A stretch of 8,018 nucleotides of DNA from Nitrospinota bacterium (GTDB lineage Bacteria > Tectomicrobia > Entotheonellia > J063), in assembly GCA_003696125.1 (NCBI GenBank), contig RFHZ01000427.1:1-8018 (forward strand), read 5' to 3'. Below, one piece after another: positions 1-5,935 of the stretch (within the stretch, counting starts at the first letter, position 1; the number at the start of each line of letters is the position of its first letter). Below the pieces are notes generated by a model. The model was not told the origin of the DNA. It saw only the letters and a list, made by a program, of their open reading frames with translations, and did no database searches. The translations under genes and the position numbers were made by a program.

Positions 1-1211
1 GCCACCATGCCCCGGGCAAAGAAGGGGATCGCTTCCAGGCGCCTGCGGGCTGCTTCATCCCACTGGAGCTGGCAGGAGACCTCCTGCCCAAAGGTCTGCT
101 CAGGGGGAAGGTCGATCAGGGTTCCTCCGTACCGTCCAGGCTGGTAGGCACAGGCCGGGTCCTCGGCCAGGTAATCCCCGTAGGTGGCATAGGCCCGGCA
201 CCGGCATCCCCCGCAGATCTTCCGGAACTCACAGTCCCCACAGCGTCCGCTCAGCTTCAGCGCTCGCAGATCCTGGAATACCCTGGCCTGCTCCCACAGC
301 TCCGGGAAAGAGGCCTCGCGCAGGTTCCCTACCGGCAACGGCATGTACGGGCAGGGGGTCACCTCTCCGGTAGGGGTGATGCGACAGTAGTACCTGCCGG
401 CCGGACAGGAGCCATGGGCAAAATTTTTCAGCAGTGGAGATGTGGGGTCCCGCTCCCACAGGATACGGCGGAAGTGGGGAGCACACTTGGCACGAATCAG
501 CAGGGTATCTGTCCTTTTCACCGGCAGAGCCCATGGATCTCCCGGTGAGGACGGCTGTCTCTTCTCCTCTCCCACCCCCTGTACCCGGGCCAGGTAGGTC
601 AGGATCTGCTCGTACTGGAGGGCAGAGATGTCGGTGAGCTTCTCGCCTCGTCCGGTGCGCACCAGGAAGAAGAAGTTGAGGGCCCTGGCCCCCTTCTCCC
701 TGGCCAGCTCGATCATGGCCGGGATTTCCCTCACGTTCCAGTCGGTCACCGTCATGTGGATGGAGAAGTCGAGCCCTTCGGCCTGGAGCACTTCCATGGC
801 ATTGATCGCCTTCTGCCAGGCACCGGGAAGACGTCGAAACGTGTCGTGTTTGTGGGGATCGGTGGAGTCGAGACTGATAGAGGCTCCCACGATCCCATGC
901 TGGCGCATGAGCCGGGCCTCTCTTTCCCGCAACAGGACGCCACTGGTGCCCAGGACCACGGTGAACCGCTTCTCCGTGGCATACGCGGCCAGCTCGAAGA
1001 GGTCGTGGCGCAGCAACGGTTCACCACCGGTGAGGATCAGGAAGACCTGCGGGTTGACCCGGGCGATGTCGTCGATGATCCGGCGACACTCGGCCGTGGA
1101 GAGCTCCTGAGCGCTCTCTCCCTTCCCCCAGGCGCTCAGGTAGCAGTGTGCACAGAAGAGACTACAGCGTTGGGTCAGGTTCCAGGAGATGGAGTAGGGG
1201 GTATAGCTCAT
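1..1211 (-). CDS. Radical SAM/SPASM protein, AhbD/NirJ-like, with C-terminal PCP_red-like domain (partial)
   Basis: The frame is open from an ATG at 1211 to the window edge: 403 complete codons, no stop, so the 3' end is missing. Seen: the radical SAM cluster motif CSLFCAHC (C16, C20, C23), which binds the [4Fe-4S] that cleaves S-adenosylmethionine; TGGEP at 61-65; and a SPASM-type cysteine region (C243, C269, C276, C287, then CGDC, C333, CGGC and C354) holding auxiliary clusters. The stretch ITPTGEVTPCPYM followed by GNLREASFPELW is typical of the heme-maturation radical SAM enzymes AhbD, AhbC and NirJ. AhbD decarboxylates iron-coproporphyrin III to heme b in the siroheme-dependent pathway. 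From about residue 384, WDEAARRRLEAIPFFARG looks like the start of a PCP_red domain, best known from light-independent protochlorophyllide reductase subunit B. A purine-rich ribosome site (GGGGGAAGAAGG) precedes the ATG. It follows the GAF gene by 44 bases with no clear terminator, so co-transcription is likely. The tetrapyrrole substrate is inferred; another SPASM maturase role is possible. Confidence 0.85.
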   Translation of the reverse strand, partial: MSYTPYSISWNLTQRCSLFCAHCYLSAWGKGESAQELSTAECRRIIDDIARVNPQVFLILTGGEPLLRHDLFELAAYATEKRFTVVLGTSGVLLREREARLMRQHGIVGASISLDSTDPHKHDTFRRLPGAWQKAINAMEVLQAEGLDFSIHMTVTDWNVREIPAMIELAREKGARALNFFFLVRTGRGEKLTDISALQYEQILTYLARVQGVGEEKRQPSSPGDPWALPVKRTDTLLIRAKCAPHFRRILWERDPTSPLLKNFAHGSCPAGRYYCRITPTGEVTPCPYMPLPVGNLREASFPELWEQARVFQDLRALKLSGRCGDCEFRKICGGCRCRAYATYGDYLAEDPACAYQPGRYGGTLIDLPPEQTFGQEVSCQLQWDEAARRRLEAIPFFARGMV

Positions 1212-1255
1212 GCCCTTCTTCCCCCTTTTGGGTTTTCGGGTCGATCCTCCGGGAA

Positions 1256-3670
1256 TCAGGGCAGGGACTGTACCGCTTCCCTGATCTCCTCAGGAGAGAG
1301 TGCCTGGTCCGGAAGCCGGGTGTGCACGGTAACCCGGAGTGCCTTCAGTCCCTGAATACCCTGCAGGTCCTCCAGATCGACCTCTTCTACACTCTCTGTT
1401 ATGTACCCGAGTGACTGCAGGTACTCGATATATTCCCGGTACTCCAGCGCTTCTTTGCTTTGCGAGTAGACGATGGCGATCTTCCCTGGCTGCGTCAACC
1501 GCTCCGCCCTGCCCCGGATCCTGGCCTTATCGATCCGCTTCTTCATGATCTCGTACCGGATATTGTAGGTGCCATCCACATCGAACCGCTTCTCGTCAAA
1601 GCGGAAGCGGATGGAGAGGGGGGTATCCTGCACCAGGATCAGGTGAGCGGTTTCTAACGGGACCTTGAGTTGTCCTTTTAGCTGTTCCGTTTTGCTGGCG
1701 ATCTCGCACATGACCAGGAGTTGCCAGAGGCGAATGTTCCGCAGGTAGAGGCGATCGAACTTCCCATCCGGTACCAGGGAGCCCCCGATATAGATGCCAT
1801 ACTCGACCCCATCACTCTTGTGCTTTTCGAAGTAGTGGGGAAACATGGCCTGCGCCTTCTCCTCTGCCCTTTCCAGGTGGGTGGCAATGGTCTCGTTGAT
1901 CAGGGTCACACTCTCCTCAAAATCCTTGCGCCGGCGATAGAGAGTGCCTCGTTCTGGATCTAAGACGTGACGATACGCGTCGATCTGCGCCTGTACATCC
2001 GCTCCAAATTCCTGGAGATGAGGGAAAAGCGGCTCCACATCACGCCGTAAGAAGTCGAGAGTAGCCAGCTCATCTCCGGAACTCAGCCCGGACTCGATCT
2101 GGGTGATATGCTTGTCGATCCGGTAGATCAGCTCATCCAGAAAGGGGAGGGGACGGTGGGTACGGGCCAGCCGGATGATGGCGCGGGCAAGTTTTAGATG
2201 CTCGACCAGGTCCCCTTGAATCGCCGCATTGCGCTGGGTCGAGGACCCGCGGATATCGGAGACACCGTAAAGCGGGTAGACCTCATCAAAGACGATCGGC
2301 TCCATCTCCCCGCCCCGACCAGCCTTTTGCCGGGCGAGGAAGTTGAGGGCAGCCTGTTGGAAGCGCCATTCGACCACCGGATGAATGGCGGTGCACTGCT
2401 CTTTGATGATGGCCTGTACCCGGGTGTTGAGTTCCTCTATGCTCCGCTTGATGGCCATGGAGAAGAGGGGAAGCACCTCCTGCAGCTTGAGCACATTGAT
2501 CGCGTTTAGCTCTCCCGGATGGGGGGAGCCGAGCTCCAGCATGCCGATCAGCTCGTCCTGGTAGTACAGGGGAGCGACCACCATGTTCCGGATCCCCTGC
2601 CGGAGGATCTCCTCTTCGATAGAGGAGCGGTGAGCATAGGTGGCCAGATCCTCGATGACCAGGGGTTTCCCTTGCCGTACCGCCTGCTCGTACACCGACC
2701 CGTGGAAATCGGAAAACCGGTAGTGGGCGGAATCGGCGAAGATACAGCTCTGCTCGATGTGGCATCCGTAGTTGAGGAGAAAGACCTGATCCCCCTGGAT
2801 GGCGGCCAGTCCCAAGACCAGGTGCGGCTGGCGCAGGAGGGTACGTAGCAGGGTCTGGAGCTGGGCAAACCTGGCCGCAGAGAGCACCGATTCCCGCTCG
2901 ATCAGGTCACGCTTGAGCGAGGAGAGGACCTCCTGATCCGTCACATCGACGGCGGTGACCACGGTAAAGCCGTAAAAGGTGAAGTGCTCTGGGGGGATAA
3001 GCTCCATCCAGACGTGGAGATCGGTGACGTTGGCCAGCAGGCGTTTCTTCTCTGCCTCCCCTAACCGGGGAAGGGGTCCGGTCAGCTTCAATTCCAGGAA
3101 TTGCGGATCAAAAGAGATTTTAAAGTGCCGATCCAGGCCGGTAGCCGGATCTTTGGTGGTAAAGATGAGCGGGTAATCGAACTGCAGATCGATGTCATAG
3201 AATTTCCTGCCGATATAGAGATAGGCACGCAGCAACCGTCCCCAGGATAAGGCCTCCTTATCGAGATTGGCCTGCGCGGCCAGTGTCCCGTCTGCCGCCA
3301 GGAAAAGGCGCTGGAAACAGGGAGTGGCATAGAAACTGCGCAGTTGGAAAGGGAGGAGGGCGGCCGAGTACTCCCGTTCCCAGCGGGCCGGGGGGAAGAC
3401 GAGGGTCATGAGAACATCGATCAGTTCGCGGTGTTTCTCGATAAGAGAGAGGTCGGTAATCGGTTCCAGCAGGGCCGGTGTCTTTTCCAGTTCGGCCTGA
3501 ATCTGCGCGAAGAGGAGTGCCTTTGCCTGCTGCTTTCCTTCCACCACCCGCTCCCAGCGGGCAAACAAGGGAGCCAGGCTGAGATGGCAGGGAAAAGGAA
3601 ACTCCCGGATAGCCTGAGGAGAAACGGCAACTGCTTGGTTGATGGAAAGGTCTTGCTGCTGGTCAGACAT
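1256..3670 (-). CDS. Large GAF-domain protein of unknown function
   Basis: 804 residues from the ATG at 3670, preceded by GGGAGAAGGACAG. The frame stays open upstream to 4231, but that stretch crosses the intergenic promoters and runs antisense into the pentapeptide gene, and it is low-complexity translation, so the internal start is preferred. Seen: an N-terminal mostly helical region (1-250) that resembles no enzyme I know; a GAF-type domain at about 262-410 (IEDLATYAHRSS, NMVVAPLYYQDELIGMLEL); then a long region with the conserved-looking blocks VYPLYGVSDIRGSSTQRN (465-481), GIYIGGSLVPDGKFD (625-639), NIRYEIMKKRIDKARI (703-718) and RLTQPGKIAIVYS (724-736). No signal peptide, membrane helix, kinase, GGDEF or HD motif is visible, so it is likely cytoplasmic. 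From memory, proteins of about 780-800 residues with these blocks occur as uncharacterised GAF proteins in Bacteroidota and others. GAF domains bind small ligands or cofactors, so a sensor or scaffold is possible. It precedes the radical SAM gene in the same direction. Confidence 0.88.
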   Translation of the reverse strand: MSDQQQDLSINQAVAVSPQAIREFPFPCHLSLAPLFARWERVVEGKQQAKALLFAQIQAELEKTPALLEPITDLSLIEKHRELIDVLMTLVFPPARWEREYSAALLPFQLRSFYATPCFQRLFLAADGTLAAQANLDKEALSWGRLLRAYLYIGRKFYDIDLQFDYPLIFTTKDPATGLDRHFKISFDPQFLELKLTGPLPRLGEAEKKRLLANVTDLHVWMELIPPEHFTFYGFTVVTAVDVTDQEVLSSLKRDLIERESVLSAARFAQLQTLLRTLLRQPHLVLGLAAIQGDQVFLLNYGCHIEQSCIFADSAHYRFSDFHGSVYEQAVRQGKPLVIEDLATYAHRSSIEEEILRQGIRNMVVAPLYYQDELIGMLELGSPHPGELNAINVLKLQEVLPLFSMAIKRSIEELNTRVQAIIKEQCTAIHPVVEWRFQQAALNFLARQKAGRGGEMEPIVFDEVYPLYGVSDIRGSSTQRNAAIQGDLVEHLKLARAIIRLARTHRPLPFLDELIYRIDKHITQIESGLSSGDELATLDFLRRDVEPLFPHLQEFGADVQAQIDAYRHVLDPERGTLYRRRKDFEESVTLINETIATHLERAEEKAQAMFPHYFEKHKSDGVEYGIYIGGSLVPDGKFDRLYLRNIRLWQLLVMCEIASKTEQLKGQLKVPLETAHLILVQDTPLSIRFRFDEKRFDVDGTYNIRYEIMKKRIDKARIRGRAERLTQPGKIAIVYSQSKEALEYREYIEYLQSLGYITESVEEVDLEDLQGIQGLKALRVTVHTRLPDQALSPEEIREAVQSLP

Positions 3671-3751
3671 CTGTCCTTCTCCCTGGGAGCACGGAGAGTG
3701 GAGCAGGGTTCCGTCTCTCCGTTCAAGGGATAAAATCCATGGTTTTCCCGT

Positions 3752-3780
3752 ATTGTACCAGGGAAGGACAGCCAGTGCAA
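3752..3780 (-). promoter_or_regulatory. Candidate sigma-70 promoter for the GAF/radical SAM unit
   Basis: Reading the minus strand, TTGCAC (3780-3775) is separated by 17 bases from TACAAT (3757-3752). The -10 matches consensus at 5 of 6 positions, the -35 only at 3 of 6. Transcription would start near 3745, giving a leader of about 75 bases before the ATG at 3670. The placement is sensible, but the weak -35 makes this tentative. Confidence 0.4.
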
Positions 3781-3821
3781 GCAGAGGCCGATTCGGATCT
3801 TGAACAACAGGGTTTTTTCTG

Positions 3822-3850
3822 TTGACTCCTTCTGGCTCCTCCGCCATAAT
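3822..3850 (+). promoter_or_regulatory. Candidate sigma-70 promoter for the pentapeptide gene
   Basis: TTGACT (3822-3827), a 17-base spacer and CATAAT (3845-3850). Both hexamers match consensus at 5 of 6 positions and the spacing is optimal. Transcription would start near 3857, leaving a leader of about 135 bases that contains the palindrome at 3892-3904. It lies about 40 bases from the opposing candidate promoter, so the two could interfere or share a regulator. Confidence 0.6.
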
Positions 3851-3891
3851 GCCGGTACCTTTTCGATGACTTTCCCACAGTCGGTCTCTAT

Positions 3892-3904
3892 TGGGAAGTT
3901 CCCA
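3892..3904. repeat. 13-base perfect palindrome (TGGGAA-G-TTCCCA)
   Basis: Six-base arms with a one-base centre, roughly 35-47 bases downstream of the expected start of the pentapeptide transcript. It shares the core GnGAAnTTCnC with the palindrome at 5007-5019. A repressor-type operator in the early transcribed region is possible. Chance is also possible, because a 6-1-6 palindrome is expected about once per 4 kb. Confidence 0.4.
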
Positions 3905-3991
3905 TGGATACAAGAAGTACCTGATCCGCGGCCTGGCCGGAGCGGTAAAAGGGTAACACCTTTCTGGCGGGAGCAAAGAGGAGAAGAGCAG

Positions 3992-4951
3992 ATGAGCAGT
4001 GAGCAACGGAAGACGCTTCCCCCTGAGGCGATGGATAATGCAGAAGCGGTAATCAAGGCCCTGCACCGGCAGGGAGAATCCCTCAGCAGGTATGACCTCT
4101 CCCTGCTCCATCTGGAGAAACTCCACTGGGAACGGGCTCCCCTCCAGCGCTGCCGCCTGGTGGGAGTCTATCTGGAGGAGGCAGAGCTGGTGGAGGCTGA
4201 CCTGGAAGGGGCCGTGCTTGCCCGGGCCCATCTCGAGGGAGTCGTTTTCAGGGGAGCCAGATTGTGTGGGGCTGACCTGAGCGGTGCCTGTCTACAGGGG
4301 GCCGACCTGTCCCGGGCAGACCTCCGGGGGGCATGCCTGCGTGCTGCCCGTTTAGAAGGGGCTTCTCTGGCCGGTGCCATCCTGGACGAGGCCGATCTCC
4401 GCGAAGCGGATCTGAGCCGGGCCGATCTGCGGGAGGGTTCCCTGAGAGAGACCCTGGCCGAAGGGGCGTGCTTCAAGGAAGCCCTCCTCGATCGTGCCAC
4501 CCTGCACTGGGCCATCTTGGGGCGTGCCTCCCTGCAGCGCGCCTCCCTCAAAGAGGCGGATCTGCACAGGGCCAATCTGGTGGGGGCTGATCTACAGGGT
4601 GCAGACCTCTCGCAGGCTTCCCTGCTGCGTACCCGACCCGGGTCGGCTAATTTTCGGGGTGCTCTCCTCATCGGTACAGACTGTACCCTCTCTATCCTGC
4701 GTCAGGTCAACCTGCGGGAGGCTACCCTGGAGCAGGTAAATCTCTCTAACGCCACCCTGGACCGGGCCAACCTGCGGGGAGCAGTTCTCCGACGACTCCT
4801 CTTCCGCCGGACCAACCTGGTCAATGCCGATCTGCGTGGAGCAACCGTCGAGATAGAGGGGATCGACTTCGGGGAGACGAACTGGTGGAATGCTTATTGG
4901 GATGATGCCATCCGCTCCCAGCTTGAAGCCCGCTTCCCCCGTCCAGAATAA
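3992..4951 (+). CDS. Pentapeptide-repeat protein
   Basis: 319 residues. The ATG at 3992 has AGGAG at 3979-3983, eight bases upstream. An in-frame TTG at 3800 lies upstream of the promoter and is rejected. Seen: after a short helical N-terminus (1-35), a leucine or another mostly hydrophobic residue recurs every fifth position from L36 to V286, with A(D/N)Lxx units such as GADLSGACLQGADLSRADLR. That is about 51 consecutive pentapeptides, the only central-position misfits being A156 and P216. Such repeats fold as a right-handed four-sided beta helix, so about 13 coils are expected. The C-terminus (FGETNWWNAYWDDAIRSQL) is a helical cap seen in other family members. There is no signal peptide or membrane segment. 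A hand count of residues 36-290 gives about 36 acidic and 34 basic residues, so it is not strongly acidic like the gyrase-binding DNA mimics MfpA and Qnr. Function is unknown; a protein-binding scaffold is the neutral guess. Confidence 0.92.
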   Translation: MSSEQRKTLPPEAMDNAEAVIKALHRQGESLSRYDLSLLHLEKLHWERAPLQRCRLVGVYLEEAELVEADLEGAVLARAHLEGVVFRGARLCGADLSGACLQGADLSRADLRGACLRAARLEGASLAGAILDEADLREADLSRADLREGSLRETLAEGACFKEALLDRATLHWAILGRASLQRASLKEADLHRANLVGADLQGADLSQASLLRTRPGSANFRGALLIGTDCTLSILRQVNLREATLEQVNLSNATLDRANLRGAVLRRLLFRRTNLVNADLRGATVEIEGIDFGETNWWNAYWDDAIRSQLEARFPRPE

Positions 4952-4995
4952 CTTGACGATGTTCCATTTGCATTTTAGCGCAGAGCACGCTGAGG

Positions 4996-5019
4996 CCGCA
5001 GTCTGCGGTGAATTTCACC
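4996..5019. repeat. Two tandem 6-1-6 palindromes before the hydrolase gene
   Basis: CCGCAG-T-CTGCGG (4996-5008) and GGTGAA-T-TTCACC (5007-5019) are both perfect and share two bases. Their centres, 5002 and 5013, are 11 bases apart, about one DNA turn, so two protein dimers could bind the same face. In RNA the two would form alternative hairpins because they compete for the shared GG. The ribosome site AGGAGG follows at 5035-5040. They could therefore be an operator or a translational switch; neither is proven. Confidence 0.5.
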
Positions 5020-5045
5020 TTGTCGAGGTAAGAGAGGAGGGATCG

Positions 5046-5660
5046 ATGCTGATCAAGCGCTTTGTCTTTGATAATCACCCCCATGGGGCCAACAGCTATC
5101 TCGTCGCCTGTGAAGAGACCGGGGAGGCGGCCCTGTTCGATATCGGGGAGGTGGCAGAAGAACTCCCCTCCTTTCTCCAGGAACACCACCTGACCTTAAA
5201 GTATCTCGTGCTTACCCACACCCATACCGATCATGTCGGTGGACTCCCCTGGCTGGTCGAGCGGTTTCAGGTTCCGGTCTACTGGAATCCCAAAGAGGCT
5301 CCCATCCTGCAGAGGACCGCCGAGCGGCGTCAATGGGACTGCGATCCTCTCTCCCTCCTGACCCATGTCGTTTTAGACGGTACCACCCTTTCCCTGGGCA
5401 CCTATACCTTCACCGCCTATGAGATTGCGGGTCATACCCCGGGAGGGACCGCCTTTTGTACCGATCAGGTCGCCCTGGTAGGGGATATCCTCTTTGCCGG
5501 GGCGGTAGGAGGAACCCCCACCCCGGAAGCCTATGCCAGGCAGATCCAGGGGATCAAGAGCAAGCTCCTTCCCCTGGGGGATCATGTCCGCGTGTACAGC
5601 GGACACGGTCCGGTCACCACCCTCGGTATCGAGCGACTCTTTAACCCGTTTCTCACCTGA
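5046..5660 (+). CDS. MBL-fold metallo-hydrolase, glyoxalase II-like
   Basis: 204 residues, the usual size for small YcbL/GloB-type hydrolases. Seen: the metal-binding motif HTHTDH (H58, H60, D62, H63), then GHTPGG with H130, GD with D147, and SGHGP with H187. This is the complete set of ligands for a two-metal site. The N-terminus (NSYLVACEETGEAALFDIG) is the standard opening strand pair. These enzymes hydrolyse thioesters such as hydroxyacylglutathione, or related esters, in the cytoplasm. The C-terminal glutathione-binding domain of classical glyoxalase II is absent, so the substrate is unknown. The ATG at 5046 has AGGAGG five bases upstream and begins where homologous folds begin. An earlier ATG at 4890 would overlap the pentapeptide gene by 62 bases and add unrelated sequence. 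It lies 94 bases after the pentapeptide gene and is probably transcribed with it, subject to the palindromes in between. Confidence 0.93.
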   Translation: MLIKRFVFDNHPHGANSYLVACEETGEAALFDIGEVAEELPSFLQEHHLTLKYLVLTHTHTDHVGGLPWLVERFQVPVYWNPKEAPILQRTAERRQWDCDPLSLLTHVVLDGTTLSLGTYTFTAYEIAGHTPGGTAFCTDQVALVGDILFAGAVGGTPTPEAYARQIQGIKSKLLPLGDHVRVYSGHGPVTTLGIERLFNPFLT

Positions 5661-5763
5661 AGCTTCCCTGTCAAACCGCTCAGCCTCGATACGGGTAGCA
5701 AGGAGGAGAGCAGGATTTCTTTCTGGCTGTAATGCTTTCTGGAGAAGGGAAGGGGAGGGAAAG

Positions 5764-5794
5764 AAAAAAAATTTCCCCTTTGGGGCAAAAGGGG
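5764..5794 (-). terminator. Terminator-like hairpin on the minus strand
   Basis: On the minus strand, CCCCTTT (5794-5788) can pair with AAAGGGG (5781-5775) around a six-base loop. After three A residues comes a run of eight T residues (plus-strand A-run 5764-5771). The three-base gap weakens it, and no minus-strand gene lies immediately upstream of it. On the plus strand the A-run comes before the hairpin, so it would not end the hydrolase transcript. It could stop antisense transcription, or simply be a curved A-tract upstream of the promoter. Confidence 0.3.
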
Positions 5795-5795
5795 C

Positions 5796-5824
5796 TTGAC
5801 AAAAAAAGAGCTTAACCTAATAAT
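5796..5824 (+). promoter_or_regulatory. Near-consensus sigma-70 promoter for the iron-sulfur gene
   Basis: TTGACA (5796-5801) is a perfect -35, followed by a 17-base spacer and AATAAT (5819-5824), which matches the -10 consensus at 5 of 6 positions. Transcription would begin near 5831, giving a leader of about 105 bases. The flanking sequence is AT-rich with an upstream A-run. It is the strongest promoter in the window. Confidence 0.7.
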
Positions 5825-5832
5825 ATAGGCTA
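5813..5832. promoter_or_regulatory. Imperfect inverted repeat covering the -10 (candidate operator)
   Basis: TAACCTA (5813-5819) and TAGGCTA (5826-5832) are inverted copies matching at 6 of 7 positions, with six bases between. The spacer and the arm edges form the -10 hexamer. A dimeric regulator bound here would block RNA polymerase. The arms do not match the FNR or LexA sites that I know. A second inverted pair, CTTGAC (5795-5800) and GTCAAG (5846-5851), flanks it. Confidence 0.4.
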
Positions 5833-5935
5833 CTTTTAAATCAACGTCAAGTCCCTGGCAGAAGAAGATCGGCGGTAAACGGCGCGAGGTTGGCCGTATA
5901 TATAGATAGGCTGCTTTGAAAAGAGGAGGCCTTCT

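Larger units (their letters stand above)
3671..3991. other. Divergent intergenic region, 321 bases
   Basis: This non-coding stretch separates the divergently transcribed GAF and pentapeptide genes. It holds one promoter-like element per strand, a 6-1-6 palindrome at 3892-3904, and a pair of complementary 8-base words (ATCCATGG at 3736-3743, CCATGGAT at 3902-3909). Both neighbouring frames run through it as extended open frames without a start that fits better than the ones chosen. No small gene or structured RNA was recognised here. Confidence 0.7.
5661..5935. other. AT-rich intergenic region, 275 bases
   Basis: This gap separates the hydrolase from the iron-sulfur gene and is visibly richer in A and T than the genes. 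It holds an A-run next to a hairpin (5764-5794), a near-consensus promoter (5796-5824), an inverted repeat over its -10, and a leader of about 105 bases. The leader contains a small hairpin (ACGGC 5879-5883 with GCCGT 5893-5897) and the word TATATATA (5897-5904). No hairpin followed by a T-run is visible on the plus strand after the hydrolase stop. No small gene with a convincing start was seen. Confidence 0.7.

Noticed and set aside
229-1110. Several open frames on both strands over the radical SAM gene
   Set aside because: They overlap the uninterrupted radical SAM frame, which has full cysteine motifs; the others have none.
3800-3991. N-terminal extension of the pentapeptide protein from a TTG
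   Set aside because: The TTG lies upstream of the promoter and lacks a good ribosome site; the ATG at 3992 has AGGAG at proper spacing.
3671-4231. N-terminal extension of the GAF protein by 187 residues
   Set aside because: It runs across both candidate promoters and antisense through the pentapeptide gene; the ATG at 3670 has a ribosome site and begins plausible protein sequence.
4168-4671. Minus-strand frame rich in Arg, Ser and Ala
   Set aside because: It is the antisense shadow of the pentapeptide repeats, which explains its periodic composition.
3992-4951. Gyrase-protecting DNA mimic (MfpA/Qnr-like)
   Set aside because: Acidic and basic residues are nearly balanced by hand count and no Qnr-type loops break the register.
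4953-4981. Promoter before the hydrolase gene (TTGACG)
   Set aside because: No acceptable -10 lies 16-18 bases downstream; only TTAGCG or TAGCGC is found.
4890-5045. Earlier start for the MBL hydrolase
   Set aside because: It would overlap the pentapeptide gene, and the added 52 residues are not part of the fold; AGGAGG sits just before 5046.
5897-5904. TATATATA as a second -10 for the iron-sulfur gene
   Set aside because: No -35-like hexamer lies at the right distance, and the upstream promoter is far better.
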